A stretch of DNA of 36,097 nt from Dunaliella salina (GCA_002284615.2 MU069453.1:115745-151841), one strand, 5' to 3'. Numbered from the stretch's first letter, positions 18,091 through 27,930 are shown. Notes: generated from the sequence alone by a model not told the origin. Made by a program: numbers and translations.

Positions 18091-18118
18091 TAGAGTTCCA
18101 AGAAGTCCTTGAAATTTT

Positions 18119-18590
18119 GAATGCATCACCATGTGCACCTAATAGAAATCAACTTTTGTGAAGACACAAGGCCAGAGCATCAGTCAAATGCGGCTAAGCA
18201 GCAGCATGCAGACCTTCGTAGACTTATAAGCACTAAAGCTAAAACAATCAAACAATTCACCCTATTTTCTTGGGAGTTGGTGGAACTGTTTATACTGAGC
18301 ACACCCTAAAGCAATTCAAACAACTAGGACTGGACCACCAATGTGCCACAAAGCTTACTAAGCAACTTCATGCCCATCCTCAGAACAGGCTGTTCAATAT
18401 GCCCCACAAACTTGTTTCCACTCGTTGCGCGATCAGAAACAAGAGTACTTCCCGCGGCCAGGTTCCAGAGCCAGGTGCTTCTAGTGGCCCTCCAGATCCC
18501 CATTAGCCTGTCCTGTCATTTCTTGTGGTGTAAGGGGCTCACGGCTCTTTACGAGCCAATGTGTCTCCTTTTCCTTTCTTGCATCAGTCA
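18119..18590 (+). mobile_element. RLE-B 3' fragment, copy 1 of a pair
   Basis: The fragment starts at the endonuclease ExK motif (HVHLIEINFCEDTRPEHQ) and continues through the C-terminal conserved domain, the terminal PPDPH-stop (18501-18509) and the 3' untranslated region with the first hairpin. The second hairpin is missing and the tail is degraded. The frame breaks near 18260. Confidence 0.85.
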
Positions 18591-18617
18591 GTGCTTTTGC
18601 CATTGTGTGACTTTATG

Positions 18618-19107
18618 CAAATGAACGTCATGTGCACCTAGTAGAAATCAAGTTCTGTGAAGACACAAGGCCAGAGCATTAGTTCAACGCGGCAAAGCAG
18701 CAGCATGCAGACCTTTGTAAACTCACTGACGCAAAAGCCGTTGCAATCTACCCTATTCTCCTGAGTAGGTGAAACTATTTACGCTGAGCATACCCTGAAG
18801 CAATTCAAACGTCTAGGATTGGATCACCAGCGTGCCACGAAGCTTGCTCAACAACTTCATGCCCATTTTCAATATGCACACAAACTAGTCTCACACGCCT
18901 CGCTATTGAAAACAAGAATACTTCCCACAGCCAGGTTCTAGAGCCAAGTGCTTCTAGTAACCCTCCAGATCCACATTAGCTTTTTTTCAGTACCAAGTGG
19001 TGAAGGGGACTCACGGCTCTTTTTTGAGCCAATGTGTCTCCTTTTCCTTAATTGATGTAGGGAGAGTGTCTTTGCCTACTTAGCTTTTCTTTTCTTTTCT
19101 TTTCTTT
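18618..19107 (+). mobile_element. RLE-B 3' fragment, copy 2 of a pair
   Basis: It begins at almost the same point as the preceding copy (NERHVHLVEIKFCEDTRPEH) and runs to the end of the element, with both hairpins and a (CTTTT)n tail at about 19084-19107. Small frameshifts break the coding part. Confidence 0.87.
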
Positions 19108-19229
19108 GCGACGGTAAACACATTGATTACATTTGCTGTTCGAATTTTGTGATTAATGAGAAGCACCAACCAGGCTGAAACACATGCTGGGGCAGCAAAT
19201 GGTTCCTCAAAAAAGGTAAGGTAACATGC
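19108..19229. other. no gene recognised; possible RLE-A continuation
   Basis: A minus-strand frame reads LVLLINHKIRTANVINVF. Its position upstream of the RLE-A 5' segment makes it a possible continuation of that element, but nothing diagnostic is visible. Confidence 0.25.
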
Positions 19230-19300
19230 TCGGGCATTGGGGACAAGGAAAGAGGATACCTAAAGCCAAGACACATTGTATCCCCTTCATCAAGAGAAAC
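19230..19300 (-). mobile_element. RLE-B2 3'-end fragment
   Basis: Plus-strand GAGGATACCTAAAGCCAAG, then ACATTGTATCC and a CATCAAGAGAAA segment match the 3' untranslated region of RLE-B2 at 35065-35110. Short and diverged. Confidence 0.55.
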
Positions 19301-19559
19301 AAGTCGTCCCCATGGCTGGTCCACTGTGAGTGTGGACACGTACATTGGCGTGCTGAAATATACGTTTCCACGTATGACCCATCCCTCTTGTTACAAAACG
19401 GCAGGAGAAAGCGAGGAGAGGTGGAGCAGGACGAGAGCAAGCAGAGGGAGACAGCAGCAGAGGAAGGGAAGGCGTGCTAGCGTTAGCTACAAGGCCGTGC
19501 AGGGTGCATGAAGCGCTTGGGTGCTCAGAATCCCCTGGGGCTGACATTTTGTTGAGGTA

Positions 19560-20471
19560 TAAGGGATGCAGCGCTCTCCGCATGCTCTCAGGCTGCCAAA
19601 ACCATATCATCTCCAACATGAAGACTGAAAGACATGGCATTGCAGGCAGAATGATCACTAAAGGCCCTCGGCAAAAGCCCTGTGGGAGCAGGTCTGGTCT
19701 ACACAGACATTGGTAGCGATTTCAAACTTGCACAACACAACCTCCAACTCCCAACACCAGCCTCTAACAGAAGTATACCTAAATACTTGTTCCCTCGAAA
19801 CCTTCAAGAGAGGGAAAGACTCAACTTGAGTCGACCAGATGCTATTTTGATCACCCCTTATAATGCTAAGCCTACACATAAATGTGTTTCTCCTTCTCAT
19901 TCACATCACGCTTTGCGCAGGTCCACAAGGAGGGCAACCAGAACTCGCCGCGTGAGGCAGCCTCATGAACTTTATATGAATGAGCGTCATGTGCACCTCA
20001 TAGAGATAAAGTTTTGTGAAGACATAAGGCGAGAACATCAGTTGAACGCGGCTAAGCAGCAGCATGCAGACCTTTGTAAATTAATTGGCGCTTAAGCTAA
20101 GACTATTCACCCTATTCTCCTGGGCGTTGGTGGTTCTATTTACACTGAACATGCCCTGAAGCAATTCAAACAACTAGGTCTGGATCACCAACGTGCCACT
20201 AAGCTTGCTCAACAATTTCATGCCCATTCAGTCCAATATGCCCCCAAACTAGTTTCCACGCGTCGCGGTATCGAAAATAAGAGTACTTCCAGCCAAGCTC
20301 TCGTGCCAGGAACTTCTAGTAACCCTACAGATCCTCATTAGCTTTTTTCCTTTGCATATCTTGTGGTGGAGGGGACTCACAGCTCTTCTTGAGCCGATGT
20401 GTCACCTCTTCCTTAATTGCTGTAGGGAGAGTTTCTCTGCCTATGTAGTTTTCTTTTCTTTTCTTTTCTTT
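19560..20471 (+). mobile_element. RLE-B copy with knuckle and endonuclease region
   Basis: The plus strand reads ALRMLSGCQNHIISNMKTER (end of the CCHC knuckle). After a frameshift near 19680 it reads a 137-residue frame (19682-20095) with SRPDAILITPYNAK and ERHVHLIEIKFCEDIRREHQ, the PD...ExK nuclease pair. The C-terminal domain follows in another frame and ends in a TAG at about 20341, then both 3' hairpins and a (CTTTT)n tail (about 20446-20471). From 20105 onward this copy forms the outer end of the left arm of the large inverted repeat. Confidence 0.87.
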
Positions 20472-20547
20472 TATAAGGGAAGGCTGGCCGACTACTTGGC
20501 CATGCTAGCGCTAGTATGCCCAAGTGGTCGGCCAGCCTTCCCTTATA
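20472..20547. repeat. 76-bp near-perfect palindrome
   Basis: Two 38-bp arms meet with no spacer (centre AGC|GCT). The arms begin TATAAGGGAAGGCTGGCCGA and differ at three positions. It follows the (CTTTT)n tail of the RLE-B copy directly. Seventeen bases around its right edge (reverse complement TTGTTGAGGTATAAGGG) recur at about 19550-19566. Confidence 0.92.
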
Positions 20548-21039
20548 CCTCAACAAGGTGTGCACGCCAATGTAGGATGTGACGTCACGTGGCATACGCT
20601 GCATCCCCTGGCATCTTGAGCACATTCCCAAACGGTGAATTTAAAGCAACTGAACCAATTTAACCAATTGAACCAAATGAAAACACATTACCTGCACCAC
20701 ACGTGTTCACCATGCCACTCCCACCCTCATTTTTTCATGTCGGAAATTCTGCCAACATGACAGATTTCAAGGGACTTTGAGGGCGCAGATTGGTTCACTG
20801 TGCTCTGAATGGGANGCAGTCCAGCACCTGAGAAAATTCATGAAATAATTGAATTGAATTCTNATACCCCACTTGCTACACTTCACCCCGCCCTCTATAC
20901 ATCTGCTTGTAGAGCAAGCAATCAGCCAACCAACCCGCTGTTCAGGTCCAGAAATGGTGCAGGTGGTGCTGAGACATGCTAAAAAGTAGTAAATGGCGAC
21001 TCTTTTTGTCTAGGAAAGGGGGTGGCCATCTGTGGGAAT
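20548..21039. other. no gene recognised; two N bases
   Basis: Contains TGACGTCACGTG (20580-20591), an overlapping CRE-like palindrome and G-box, with no gene beside it. Ambiguous bases lie at 20815 and 20863. The same stretch is mirrored at 28137-28628. Confidence 0.4.
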
Positions 21040-21245
21040 GATTACAAAAGAAAAGAGGATCAGGAGGGTTTCCAGCATTATCCTGCGCCTGAACTTGCTA
21101 GTGAGAGTTGAAAAAAGTCTTCTCGAGAGCTCCTCTGGTGCTAGCAAGTTTGTAAGCATACTGGATCGAATGAGCATGAAGCTTCAGAGCAAGCTTGGTG
21201 GCCTTGTGATCATCCAGGTATAAGTATTTGGGCAGGATGTAAGGG
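21040..21245 (-). mobile_element. RLE-B2 C-terminal fragment
   Basis: The minus strand encodes YLYLDDHKATKLALKLHAHS and IQYAYKLASTRGALEKTFF, matching the C-terminal domain of the RLE-B2 copy at 35126-35300. It continues into the CAGGATAATGCTGG 3' coding end. Confidence 0.82.
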
Positions 21246-22069
21246 GGATCCATATGCTTATATCCCGCATATTCAAAAGTAGGATAGGAGGAGGTCAAAA
21301 ACTGACCTTTTTGGCACCCCTTGGGCTAGAATTCTGGAAGGGAAATGGCTGGACTTCTGTGTCTCATCGACCACTTGATCTTTTCATTTCAATTTCTGGC
21401 AATGATAATCATTCATTCAAGGATTCTAAATCACCAAAATTCACCCAATTTGTTGCAGATGGTGCGCATTGGAGGTGTGGTGGTAAAAACTAGGGTTCAC
21501 GCCACAGCTGGTCACAGGCACAGTCTCCCTAAATGGCAGAAAAGAAACTTTGGTGCAGCAAACCCACATAACCAGAGGTACCCACACTGGAAAGTGCCAG
21601 GTAGGGGACACATATGCCGTGTAAGGGAAACAACACTTGATTTTGGGCCTCAAATAGCCCCCTCCGACACATGTCTTTCAAGAAAGAAAAGAAAAAAGGA
21701 AGGAAAAAAAAGTCTATGCAAGCCAGAGGCCGGGTGCATTAAGGGAAGAACCTCTAACTGGAAAGTCAGAGGCCTCACCAGAACAAGATGGCCTCCACCT
21801 AGGACACCCGTGACACTACTGTTGAGAGGCAACGTCCAGCAATCTCGAGACCCTCCCCTGAGCCTCAGGGACGCCATCCAATGTCTCAGCGTGGCTCCCC
21901 TCTTGCACAGGGGCCAACTGTTGCGGGAGGTGAGCATGCATTGATGCAGACCCAAGCTGAGCCTCACTCCACCTCTGAGGGACATTTCTGATGTTTCCCC
22001 ACTTTTCCCCACTTACAAAGCGCACCAGCCGGCAACATCGCACTGGTAACCCTGAACAATAAAAAACAT
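21246..22069. other. no gene recognised apart from a tail-T insertion
   Basis: The longest frame (21345-21944, plus, 199 residues) crosses the tail-T insertion and shows no domain. It has an identical mirror at 27232-27831 only because of the inverted repeat. Confidence 0.35.
21679..21764 (-). mobile_element. tail-T retroposon 3' end
   Basis: On the minus strand, GTTAGAGGTTCTTCCCTTAA, then TGCACCCGGCCTCTGGCTTG and CATAGAC are followed by a T/C-rich tail. This matches the 11211 and 30282 insertions. The 5' extent is uncertain. Confidence 0.7.
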
Positions 22070-22545
22070 GCAGTCCCCTTCAAACAGACCACCAACCTGG
22101 TATGCGGCATACCGTATGCCCTCTCCCCGGCTGTCAGCAGTTATGCAGCGAAAGCCACATGTCTGTAGGCTGCCAGAATCATGTCATATCCAACATAGAA
22201 ACTAAACGCCGCACTGTTGCTGCTGGCATACTGATTAAAAAAGCATTTGGCAAAAGCTCTTGGGGAGCAGGCCTGGTTAATGCTGGCATAGGAAGTAATG
22301 CATGGTTCGCGCAACACCACCTCCAACTCCCTACAAATGCCTCAGACAGAACTGTACCTCTTGACCTCTTCCGTCATAGCCTTCTCATGGGATCTGGGCT
22401 CAAATCCAGCCGTCTGGTGCTCCCATGGTTGTCCTCTCCGCCATGCCACCATGCCCTTGGCTCCACTTCTTCACATCCGTTTGCTCACATCATATCTCAT
22501 GCACTAGGCATGGGACCACACAGAGGACTAGCACAGTTGACTGCG
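22070..22545 (+). mobile_element. RLE-B-like fragment, knuckle and start of nuclease region
   Basis: A 187-residue plus-strand frame (22102-22665) begins CPLPGCQQLCSESHMSVGC, the C-x4-C...H-x4-C knuckle of RLE-B. It continues NHVISNIETKRRTVAAG, FGKSSWGAGLVNAGIGSN, HHLQLPTNASDRTVP, parallel to RLE-B but well diverged. The PD motif is not kept after a frame slip near 22380. The last part of the frame (about 22550-22665) is not recognised. Confidence 0.78.
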
Positions 22546-22710
22546 TACGATGACCTTGTCAGCACAAGGATGCAAAAGCGGCGGTGTGTGCAGCGTTCCA
22601 TTGGTGAGAGTCACAGTAGTCTCAAGGCCAGCTGTTCCATCGCGGGACCCCACAGACGCAAGTAAATTAGGTCTATGTATTATAACTTTCTCAAGAAATA
22701 CATGTCAGCT

Positions 22711-22802
22711 TCCGCTATCGTATAGGTGGTCAGTATACGCGGCTCTCATGCCTGATCGTGTGGATATCCCGCGGGACCAGGGTTCGAGTCCCTGTGGCGG
22801 AA
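22711..22802 (+). tRNA. tRNA-Glu(CUC) with a 19-nt intron
   Basis: A full cloverleaf can be drawn. The acceptor stem is TCCGCTA/TGGCGGA (22711-22717 with 22795-22801), discriminator A at 22802. The D arm is GTAT/GTAT closed with G-U wobbles, loop containing GGTGG. The anticodon stem is CGCGG/CCGCG (22738-22742 with 22769-22773), anticodon CTC at 22745-22747. The variable loop is GGAC, and the T arm CAGGG/CCCTG has loop TTCGAGT. The intron lies at 22749-22767, one base 3' of the anticodon, the standard eukaryotic nuclear position. CCA is not encoded. The B box GGTTCGAGTCC and a T5 terminator three bases downstream support Pol III transcription. Intron-bearing tRNA genes are common in green algae. 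A CTT anticodon or other identity would need different pairing. Confidence 0.94.
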
Positions 22803-22804
22803 AC

Positions 22805-22809
22805 CTTTT
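22805..22809 (+). terminator. Pol III terminator, T5
   Basis: A run of five T residues begins three bases after the tRNA discriminator base, the usual RNA polymerase III stop. It is mirrored as A5 at 26367-26371 for the second tRNA copy. Confidence 0.85.
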
Positions 22810-23479
22810 TACTAGAAAAATATCTTCGAATCGCGTCAACCCCGTTACGCTTGTGATGTTTGGCCTCGCACAGGCCTTTGGAGGCCCCGGTGCAAAGGAA
22901 CGATTGTTCCATGCAAGCGGGCTTTATAGCTGGTATGTGTCATAGGTGGGGCATGTGTGCCTGGGAAAAGGACTCCTGGAATGGGTGCAATCTGGAGGAT
23001 GGTGCGGAGGTGGTGTTCCAAAGGTGAACCGTTGGTGTCAGTCTGCACACCGGTTCGTTGCACCTCCAACCGTGTGTGCATCATGGATTGACGCACCATG
23101 GATTCCCCTTACATGCTGCCCAATTACTCGAATAAATTTTCCAAGGAAATTCCCAAGTATGTTTTACCAAGCATGGCCCACATCCATTTATGTGTCCATA
23201 CTTTGAAGAGAGCATGCTTTATGGGTGGACATTGATCCCCAACATGTGACCTCAATGATGCCCAAGATGACGTGCAGAATGAACACCATGTTTGAGTACT
23301 AGTGTGATCTCGATTGAGAGGTCTTTTCTTTGCGGCAGAAAAATGGTTCCCTGTTCTCAGGCCTTCCCTCTATGGCAGCCTTCCTCTGTAACAGAGGATG
23401 GCCTTTTCCTCGCCCGCAATCCCCCATGTATGACCTTTTCACTTGTTTTCCTTCATAATTCAAAACACCAACACGAAAG
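22810..23479. other. no gene recognised
   Basis: Short frames such as 22946-23206 and the start of 23292-23624 (both plus strand) have no recognisable motif. The same sequence is mirrored at 25697-26366. Confidence 0.35.
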
Positions 23480-23535
23480 AAACTACCTAGACAGAGAAAA
23501 CTCTCCTACCATCAATTACAGAAAGGTACACAAAA
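23480..23535 (-). mobile_element. RLE-B 3' terminal hairpin fragment
   Basis: Plus-strand GAAACTACCTAGACAGAG, then AAAACTCTCCTACCATCAAT matches the reversed second hairpin at the RLE-B 3' end. It is mirrored at 25641-25696. Confidence 0.65.
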
Positions 23536-24104
23536 AGGTGGCATTGCCATCACCTATCAAAACAGAAACACGCTGCAGGCAGGAGCACCTTTTCCCATCC
23601 TGGAAGACACCCCCCCCCCCCTGAACCTATCACCTGCACAGGAAATCCAAAGGGCCGTGGACCCACTTACACAATTGACAGAGCAGGGCTGGCTGCAATT
23701 TCCGTAGCCTTTCAGGGTGACCACACTTGCAACTGACTCTTCTTCAGCACTGAATCAGATTCGAAACCAGCTCCTCAAACCCATGGGCATGTCCACCCAT
23801 GTGTGTACATGCACCACTACTCAGCGACATAATAACTCCTGCTAATTTAACAGAGGTCTCCACATACTTCTACTTCATCCAATTCGTGTAGTGGCATCCT
23901 TGGTAATGAAGGCGCTGAAGCTCTTGCTTTTCAAGCAGCGCACTTGCATGATGAAGCTGAAACCTCACTCAACCCTTTCTTTCATCTCTATCAGCTTAGC
24001 TGCACCATTTACAACACCCAGCTCTCACACAGAACACTGGCCCTTTCGAAGCTCTGGGACAAACAAAAACAGATCATGCATGACAAGTGCAAACGGGGAC
24101 AGGC

Positions 24105-24137
24105 TTCCAAGGACTTCCAAGGACTTCCAAGGAACCT
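24105..24137. repeat. 10-bp tandem repeat, three copies
   Basis: CTTCCAAGGA repeats three times within the RLE-A linker, a local slippage expansion. Confidence 0.9.
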
Positions 24138-24204
24138 AGCTACAGGGATTGGCAAAACACACCAAAAGAATGCATAATCATCAACTCACTGATTTCAAAC
24201 TTAG

Positions 24205-24296
24205 TGACGCTTTCTGGTATACGAAAGCTTTCTGTATACAAATGCTTCCTGGTATACAAAGGCTTTCTGGTATACAAAAGCTTTCTTAATACATGA
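24205..24296. repeat. ~20-bp tandem repeat, four copies
   Basis: CTTTCTGGTATACAAA-type units occur four times with small variants, inside the same RLE-A fragment. Confidence 0.85.
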
Positions 24297-24469
24297 AAGC
24301 TCAAAGAGCAGACCAATGTTATCAAAAATCGAACATACATCCTACACAATGGCAAGCATGCCAGACACTTCAGTGTCCGGAGGGACGGGCCTGATCTCTG
24401 CCCTCTATGTGTTGCACCTGATAGCACCTCCCATACCCCTCCCAGATGCACCCAACCAATCATAAATAG

Positions 24470-24527
24470 AAAAGAAAGGAGAAGGAAAAAACTACGCAGG
24501 CAGAGAAACTCTCCCTACATCAATGAT
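24470..24527 (-). mobile_element. RLE-B 3' terminal fragment
   Basis: Plus-strand AAAAAACTACGCAGGCAGAG, then AAACTCTCCCTACATCAAT is the reversed RLE-B second hairpin with an A/G-rich (reversed tail) flank. Only about 58 bp. Confidence 0.75.
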
Positions 24528-24657
24528 GGAAAGGAGACATGCCGTCCGTTTTAAAAGGTCTACTGACCCAACTTGCCCTCTCCCAGGCTGCCATCAATTG
24601 GACAGTGCACTCCACATGCTCTCAGGCTGTCAGAACGACATCATTTCCAACACATTG
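24528..24657 (+). mobile_element. RLE-B CCHC-knuckle fragment
   Basis: The plus strand reads HAVRFKRSTDPTCPLPGC, HQLDSALHMLSGCQNDIISN, an intact C-x4-C...H-x4-C knuckle. It is followed immediately by sequence from the opposite strand of the same family. Confidence 0.82.
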
Positions 24658-25471
24658 AACAGAATAGGCATGGAGTTGTTGAGCAAGCTTAGTGGCACGT
24701 TGGTGATTCAGTCCTTGTTGTTTGAATTGCTTTAGGGTAAGCTCAGTATGAATTGTTCCACCAACACCCAGGAGAATAGGGTGAATTGTTTTTGCTTTAG
24801 CACTTACAAGTTTACAGAGGTCTGCATGCTGCTGCTTAGCTGCATTCAACTGATGTTCCGGCCTTGTGTCTCCACTGAACTTTATTTCTATGAGTTGCAC
24901 ATGGCAATCGTTTGCACAAAGTTTTTTTTGGTTACATGTGCCCAAGGACATGGCGATGTCCCTAGAGGGCCTGTACTAGAGGAAGGGAAAGCTCCTAAAC
25001 AAAGAGAAAGAGCGGCAGGCGCAAGTCCAAAGGGAGAGAGAGAAGGAGGGGCGCGCATGAGACACGCACGCACCCGCACCCACACACCAAGGATGGAAAA
25101 AGCAGAGACACAAACCACTATCCTAAGACGCGAGTCTCAAGACCAAGTTCGAGTTCTGGTCAGAAGCAATGAAAGGATGGTCCTGGCGGAGAGCGTTAGC
25201 CAAGGGGTCTACTCCCCTTGGCAAGCTATAAAATCTTTCAAACCCTCAAACAAGAAGATTTGAGCTTGCTCCTTAAGGTCCTGTAAGAAGTAATACCGAA
25301 GCTTCCGCACCGAGTTCAAAGAGCACAGACAAACCACCCACCAAATACGCTCGTTCATGTTAGGGCAAGGAGGCACAAGCAACATTAAGTTCATGGGGTT
25401 GCCTCACGCGTCTAAATTGTGTGTTCCTCCATGTGGATGCGCAAAGTGTGATGTGAATGGATAGGAGAAAC
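24658..25471 (-). mobile_element. RLE-B nuclease/C-terminal fragment split by L1-C
   Basis: The minus strand carries RRVRQPHELN (about 25384-25471), then after the L1-C insertion HVQLIEIKFSGDTRPEHQ and the C-terminal domain (LLGVGGTIHTELTLKQFK, RATKLAQQLHAYS) down to 24658. The ExK motif is intact. The upstream end joins RNase H sequence of the right inverted-repeat arm at 25471/25472, an abnormal junction between two families. Confidence 0.82.
24922..25383 (-). mobile_element. L1-C 3' fragment, 5'-truncated, with poly(A)
   Basis: This is the reverse complement of the end of the long L1-C copy (33170-33616), with scattered differences. Plus-strand landmarks are GGTTACATGTGCCCAAGGAC, GCGCAAGTCCAAAGG (spelled here with GGCAGGC upstream) and ACCCACCAAATACGCTCGTT. 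The T-run at 24922-24929 is the reversed poly(A). AAGTT at both edges may be a short target-site duplication. Confidence 0.86.
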
Positions 25472-26373
25472 ACGGAAATTGCAGCCAGCCCTGCTCTGTC
25501 AATTGTGTAAGTGGGTCCACGGCCCTTTGGATTTCCTGTGCAGGTGATAGGTTCAGGGGGGGGGGGTGTCTTCCAGGATGGGAAAAGGTGCTCCTGCCTG
25601 CAGCGTGTTTCTGTTTTGATAGGTGATGGCAATGCCACCTTTTTGTGTACCTTTCTGTAATTGATGGTAGGAGAGTTTTCTCTGTCTAGGTAGTTTCTTT
25701 CGTGTTGGTGTTTTGAATTATGAAGGAAAACAAGTGAAAAGGTCATACATGGGGGATTGCGGGCGAGGAAAAGGCCATCCTCTGTTACAGAGGAAGGCTG
25801 CCATAGAGGGAAGGCCTGAGAACAGGGAACCATTTTTCTGCCGCAAAGAAAAGACCTCTCAATCGAGATCACACTAGTACTCAAACATGGTGTTCATTCT
25901 GCACGTCATCTTGGGCATCATTGAGGTCACATGTTGGGGATCAATGTCCACCCATAAAGCATGCTCTCTTCAAAGTATGGACACATAAATGGATGTGGGC
26001 CATGCTTGGTAAAACATACTTGGGAATTTCCTTGGAAAATTTATTCGAGTAATTGGGCAGCATGTAAGGGGAATCCATGGTGCGTCAATCCATGATGCAC
26101 ACACGGTTGGAGGTGCAACGAACCGGTGTGCAGACTGACACCAACGGTTCACCTTTGGAACACCACCTCCGCACCATCCTCCAGATTGCACCCATTCCAG
26201 GAGTCCTTTTCCCAGGCACACATGCCCCACCTATGACACATACCAGCTATAAAGCCCGCTTGCATGGAACAATCGTTCCTTTGCACCGGGGCCTCCAAAG
26301 GCCTGTGCGAGGCCAAACATCACAAGCGTAACGGGGTTGACGCGATTCGAAGATATTTTTCTAGTAAAAAGGT

Positions 26374-26465
26374 TTCCGCCACAGGGACTCGAACCCTGGT
26401 CCCGCGGGATATCCACACGATCAGGCATGAGAGCCGCGTATACTGACCACCTATACGATAGCGGA
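26374..26465 (-). tRNA. tRNA-Glu(CUC) with a 19-nt intron, second copy
   Basis: Base-for-base identical to the copy at 22711-22802 on the opposite strand, including the intron (26409-26427) and the Pol III terminator. It exists because the gene lies in the inverted-repeat arms. Whether the genome truly has two copies here depends on the inverted repeat being real. Confidence 0.92.
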
Positions 26466-26630
26466 AGCTGACATGTATTTCTTGAGAAAGTTATAATACA
26501 TAGACCTAATTTACTTGCGTCTGTGGGGTCCCGCGATGGAACAGCTGGCCTTGAGACTACTGTGACTCTCACCAATGGAACGCTGCACACACCGCCGCTT
26601 TTGCATCCTTGTGCTGACAAGGTCATCGTA

Positions 26631-27106
26631 CGCAGTCAACTGTGCTAGTCCTCTGTGTGGTCCCATGCCTAGTGCATGAGATATGATGTGAGCAAACGGA
26701 TGTGAAGAAGTGGAGCCAAGGGCATGGTGGCATGGCGGAGAGGACAACCATGGGAGCACCAGACGGCTGGATTTGAGCCCAGATCCCATGAGAAGGCTAT
26801 GACGGAAGAGGTCAAGAGGTACAGTTCTGTCTGAGGCATTTGTAGGGAGTTGGAGGTGGTGTTGCGCGAACCATGCATTACTTCCTATGCCAGCATTAAC
26901 CAGGCCTGCTCCCCAAGAGCTTTTGCCAAATGCTTTTTTAATCAGTATGCCAGCAGCAACAGTGCGGCGTTTAGTTTCTATGTTGGATATGACATGATTC
27001 TGGCAGCCTACAGACATGTGGCTTTCGCTGCATAACTGCTGACAGCCGGGGAGAGGGCATACGGTATGCCGCATACCAGGTTGGTGGTCTGTTTGAAGGG
27101 GACTGC
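26631..27106 (-). mobile_element. RLE-B-like fragment (mirror copy)
   Basis: Identical mirror of 22070-22545; the same 187-residue frame appears at 26511-27074 on the minus strand. Confidence 0.78.
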
Positions 27107-27411
27107 ATGTTTTTTATTGTTCAGGGTTACCAGTGCGATGTTGCCGGCTGGTGCGCTTTGTAAGTGGGGAAAAGTGGGGAAACATCAGAAATGTCCCTCA
27201 GAGGTGGAGTGAGGCTCAGCTTGGGTCTGCATCAATGCATGCTCACCTCCCGCAACAGTTGGCCCCTGTGCAAGAGGGGAGCCACGCTGAGACATTGGAT
27301 GGCGTCCCTGAGGCTCAGGGGAGGGTCTCGAGATTGCTGGACGTTGCCTCTCAACAGTAGTGTCACGGGTGTCCTAGGTGGAGGCCATCTTGTTCTGGTG
27401 AGGCCTCTGAC

Positions 27412-27497
27412 TTTCCAGTTAGAGGTTCTTCCCTTAATGCACCCGGCCTCTGGCTTGCATAGACTTTTTTTTCCTTCCTTTTTTCTTTTCTTTCTTG
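27412..27497 (+). mobile_element. tail-T retroposon 3' end (mirror copy)
   Basis: Identical mirror of 21679-21764; the CT-rich tail ends at about 27497. Confidence 0.7.
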
Positions 27498-27930
27498 AAA
27501 GACATGTGTCGGAGGGGGCTATTTGAGGCCCAAAATCAAGTGTTGTTTCCCTTACACGGCATATGTGTCCCCTACCTGGCACTTTCCAGTGTGGGTACCT
27601 CTGGTTATGTGGGTTTGCTGCACCAAAGTTTCTTTTCTGCCATTTAGGGAGACTGTGCCTGTGACCAGCTGTGGCGTGAACCCTAGTTTTTACCACCACA
27701 CCTCCAATGCGCACCATCTGCAACAAATTGGGTGAATTTTGGTGATTTAGAATCCTTGAATGAATGATTATCATTGCCAGAAATTGAAATGAAAAGATCA
27801 AGTGGTCGATGAGACACAGAAGTCCAGCCATTTCCCTTCCAGAATTCTAGCCCAAGGGGTGCCAAAAAGGTCAGTTTTTGACCTCCTCCTATCCTACTTT
27901 TGAATATGCGGGATATAAGCATATGGATCC

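Larger units (their letters stand above)
20105..23705. repeat. left arm of a 3.6-kb inverted repeat
   Basis: This arm is the reverse complement of 25472-29071; mirrored coordinates sum to 49176. From about 20350 to 23610 no difference was found: all mirrored frames give identical translations and two N bases (20815, 20863) are mirrored. Five substitutions occur in the outermost 245 bp (20125, 20216, 20273, 20326, 20349). The only indel is a C-run of 12 here (23610-23621) against 11 in the other arm. Beyond 20105 the flanks are still homologous RLE-B sequence, but clearly more diverged. Confidence 0.97.
23536..24465 (+). mobile_element. RLE-A-type RNase H to CCHC fragment
   Basis: The plus strand reads, in broken frames, GAPFPILEDTPPP, GRGPTYTIDRAGLAAIS (RNase H Glu region, Glu replaced by Gly), then SGILGNEGAEALAFQAAHLH (RNase H His/Asp region with the last Asp lost). 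It goes on to a linker parallel to RLE-A 14500-14800, and finally CPLCVAPDSTSHTPPRC (CCHC knuckle with His kept). Two small tandem repeats (24105-24137 and 24205-24296) lie in the linker. The first 170 bp are shared with the right arm; the rest lies in the spacer, so the left copy is the continuous one. Confidence 0.82.

Noticed and set aside
21345..21944. 199-residue frame duplicated identically at 27232-27831
   Set aside because: The apparent conservation comes from the inverted repeat; the frame crosses a retroposon tail and has no domain.
22946..23206. 86-residue frame with identical mirror copy
   Set aside because: Same reason: duplicated by the inverted repeat, no recognisable motif.
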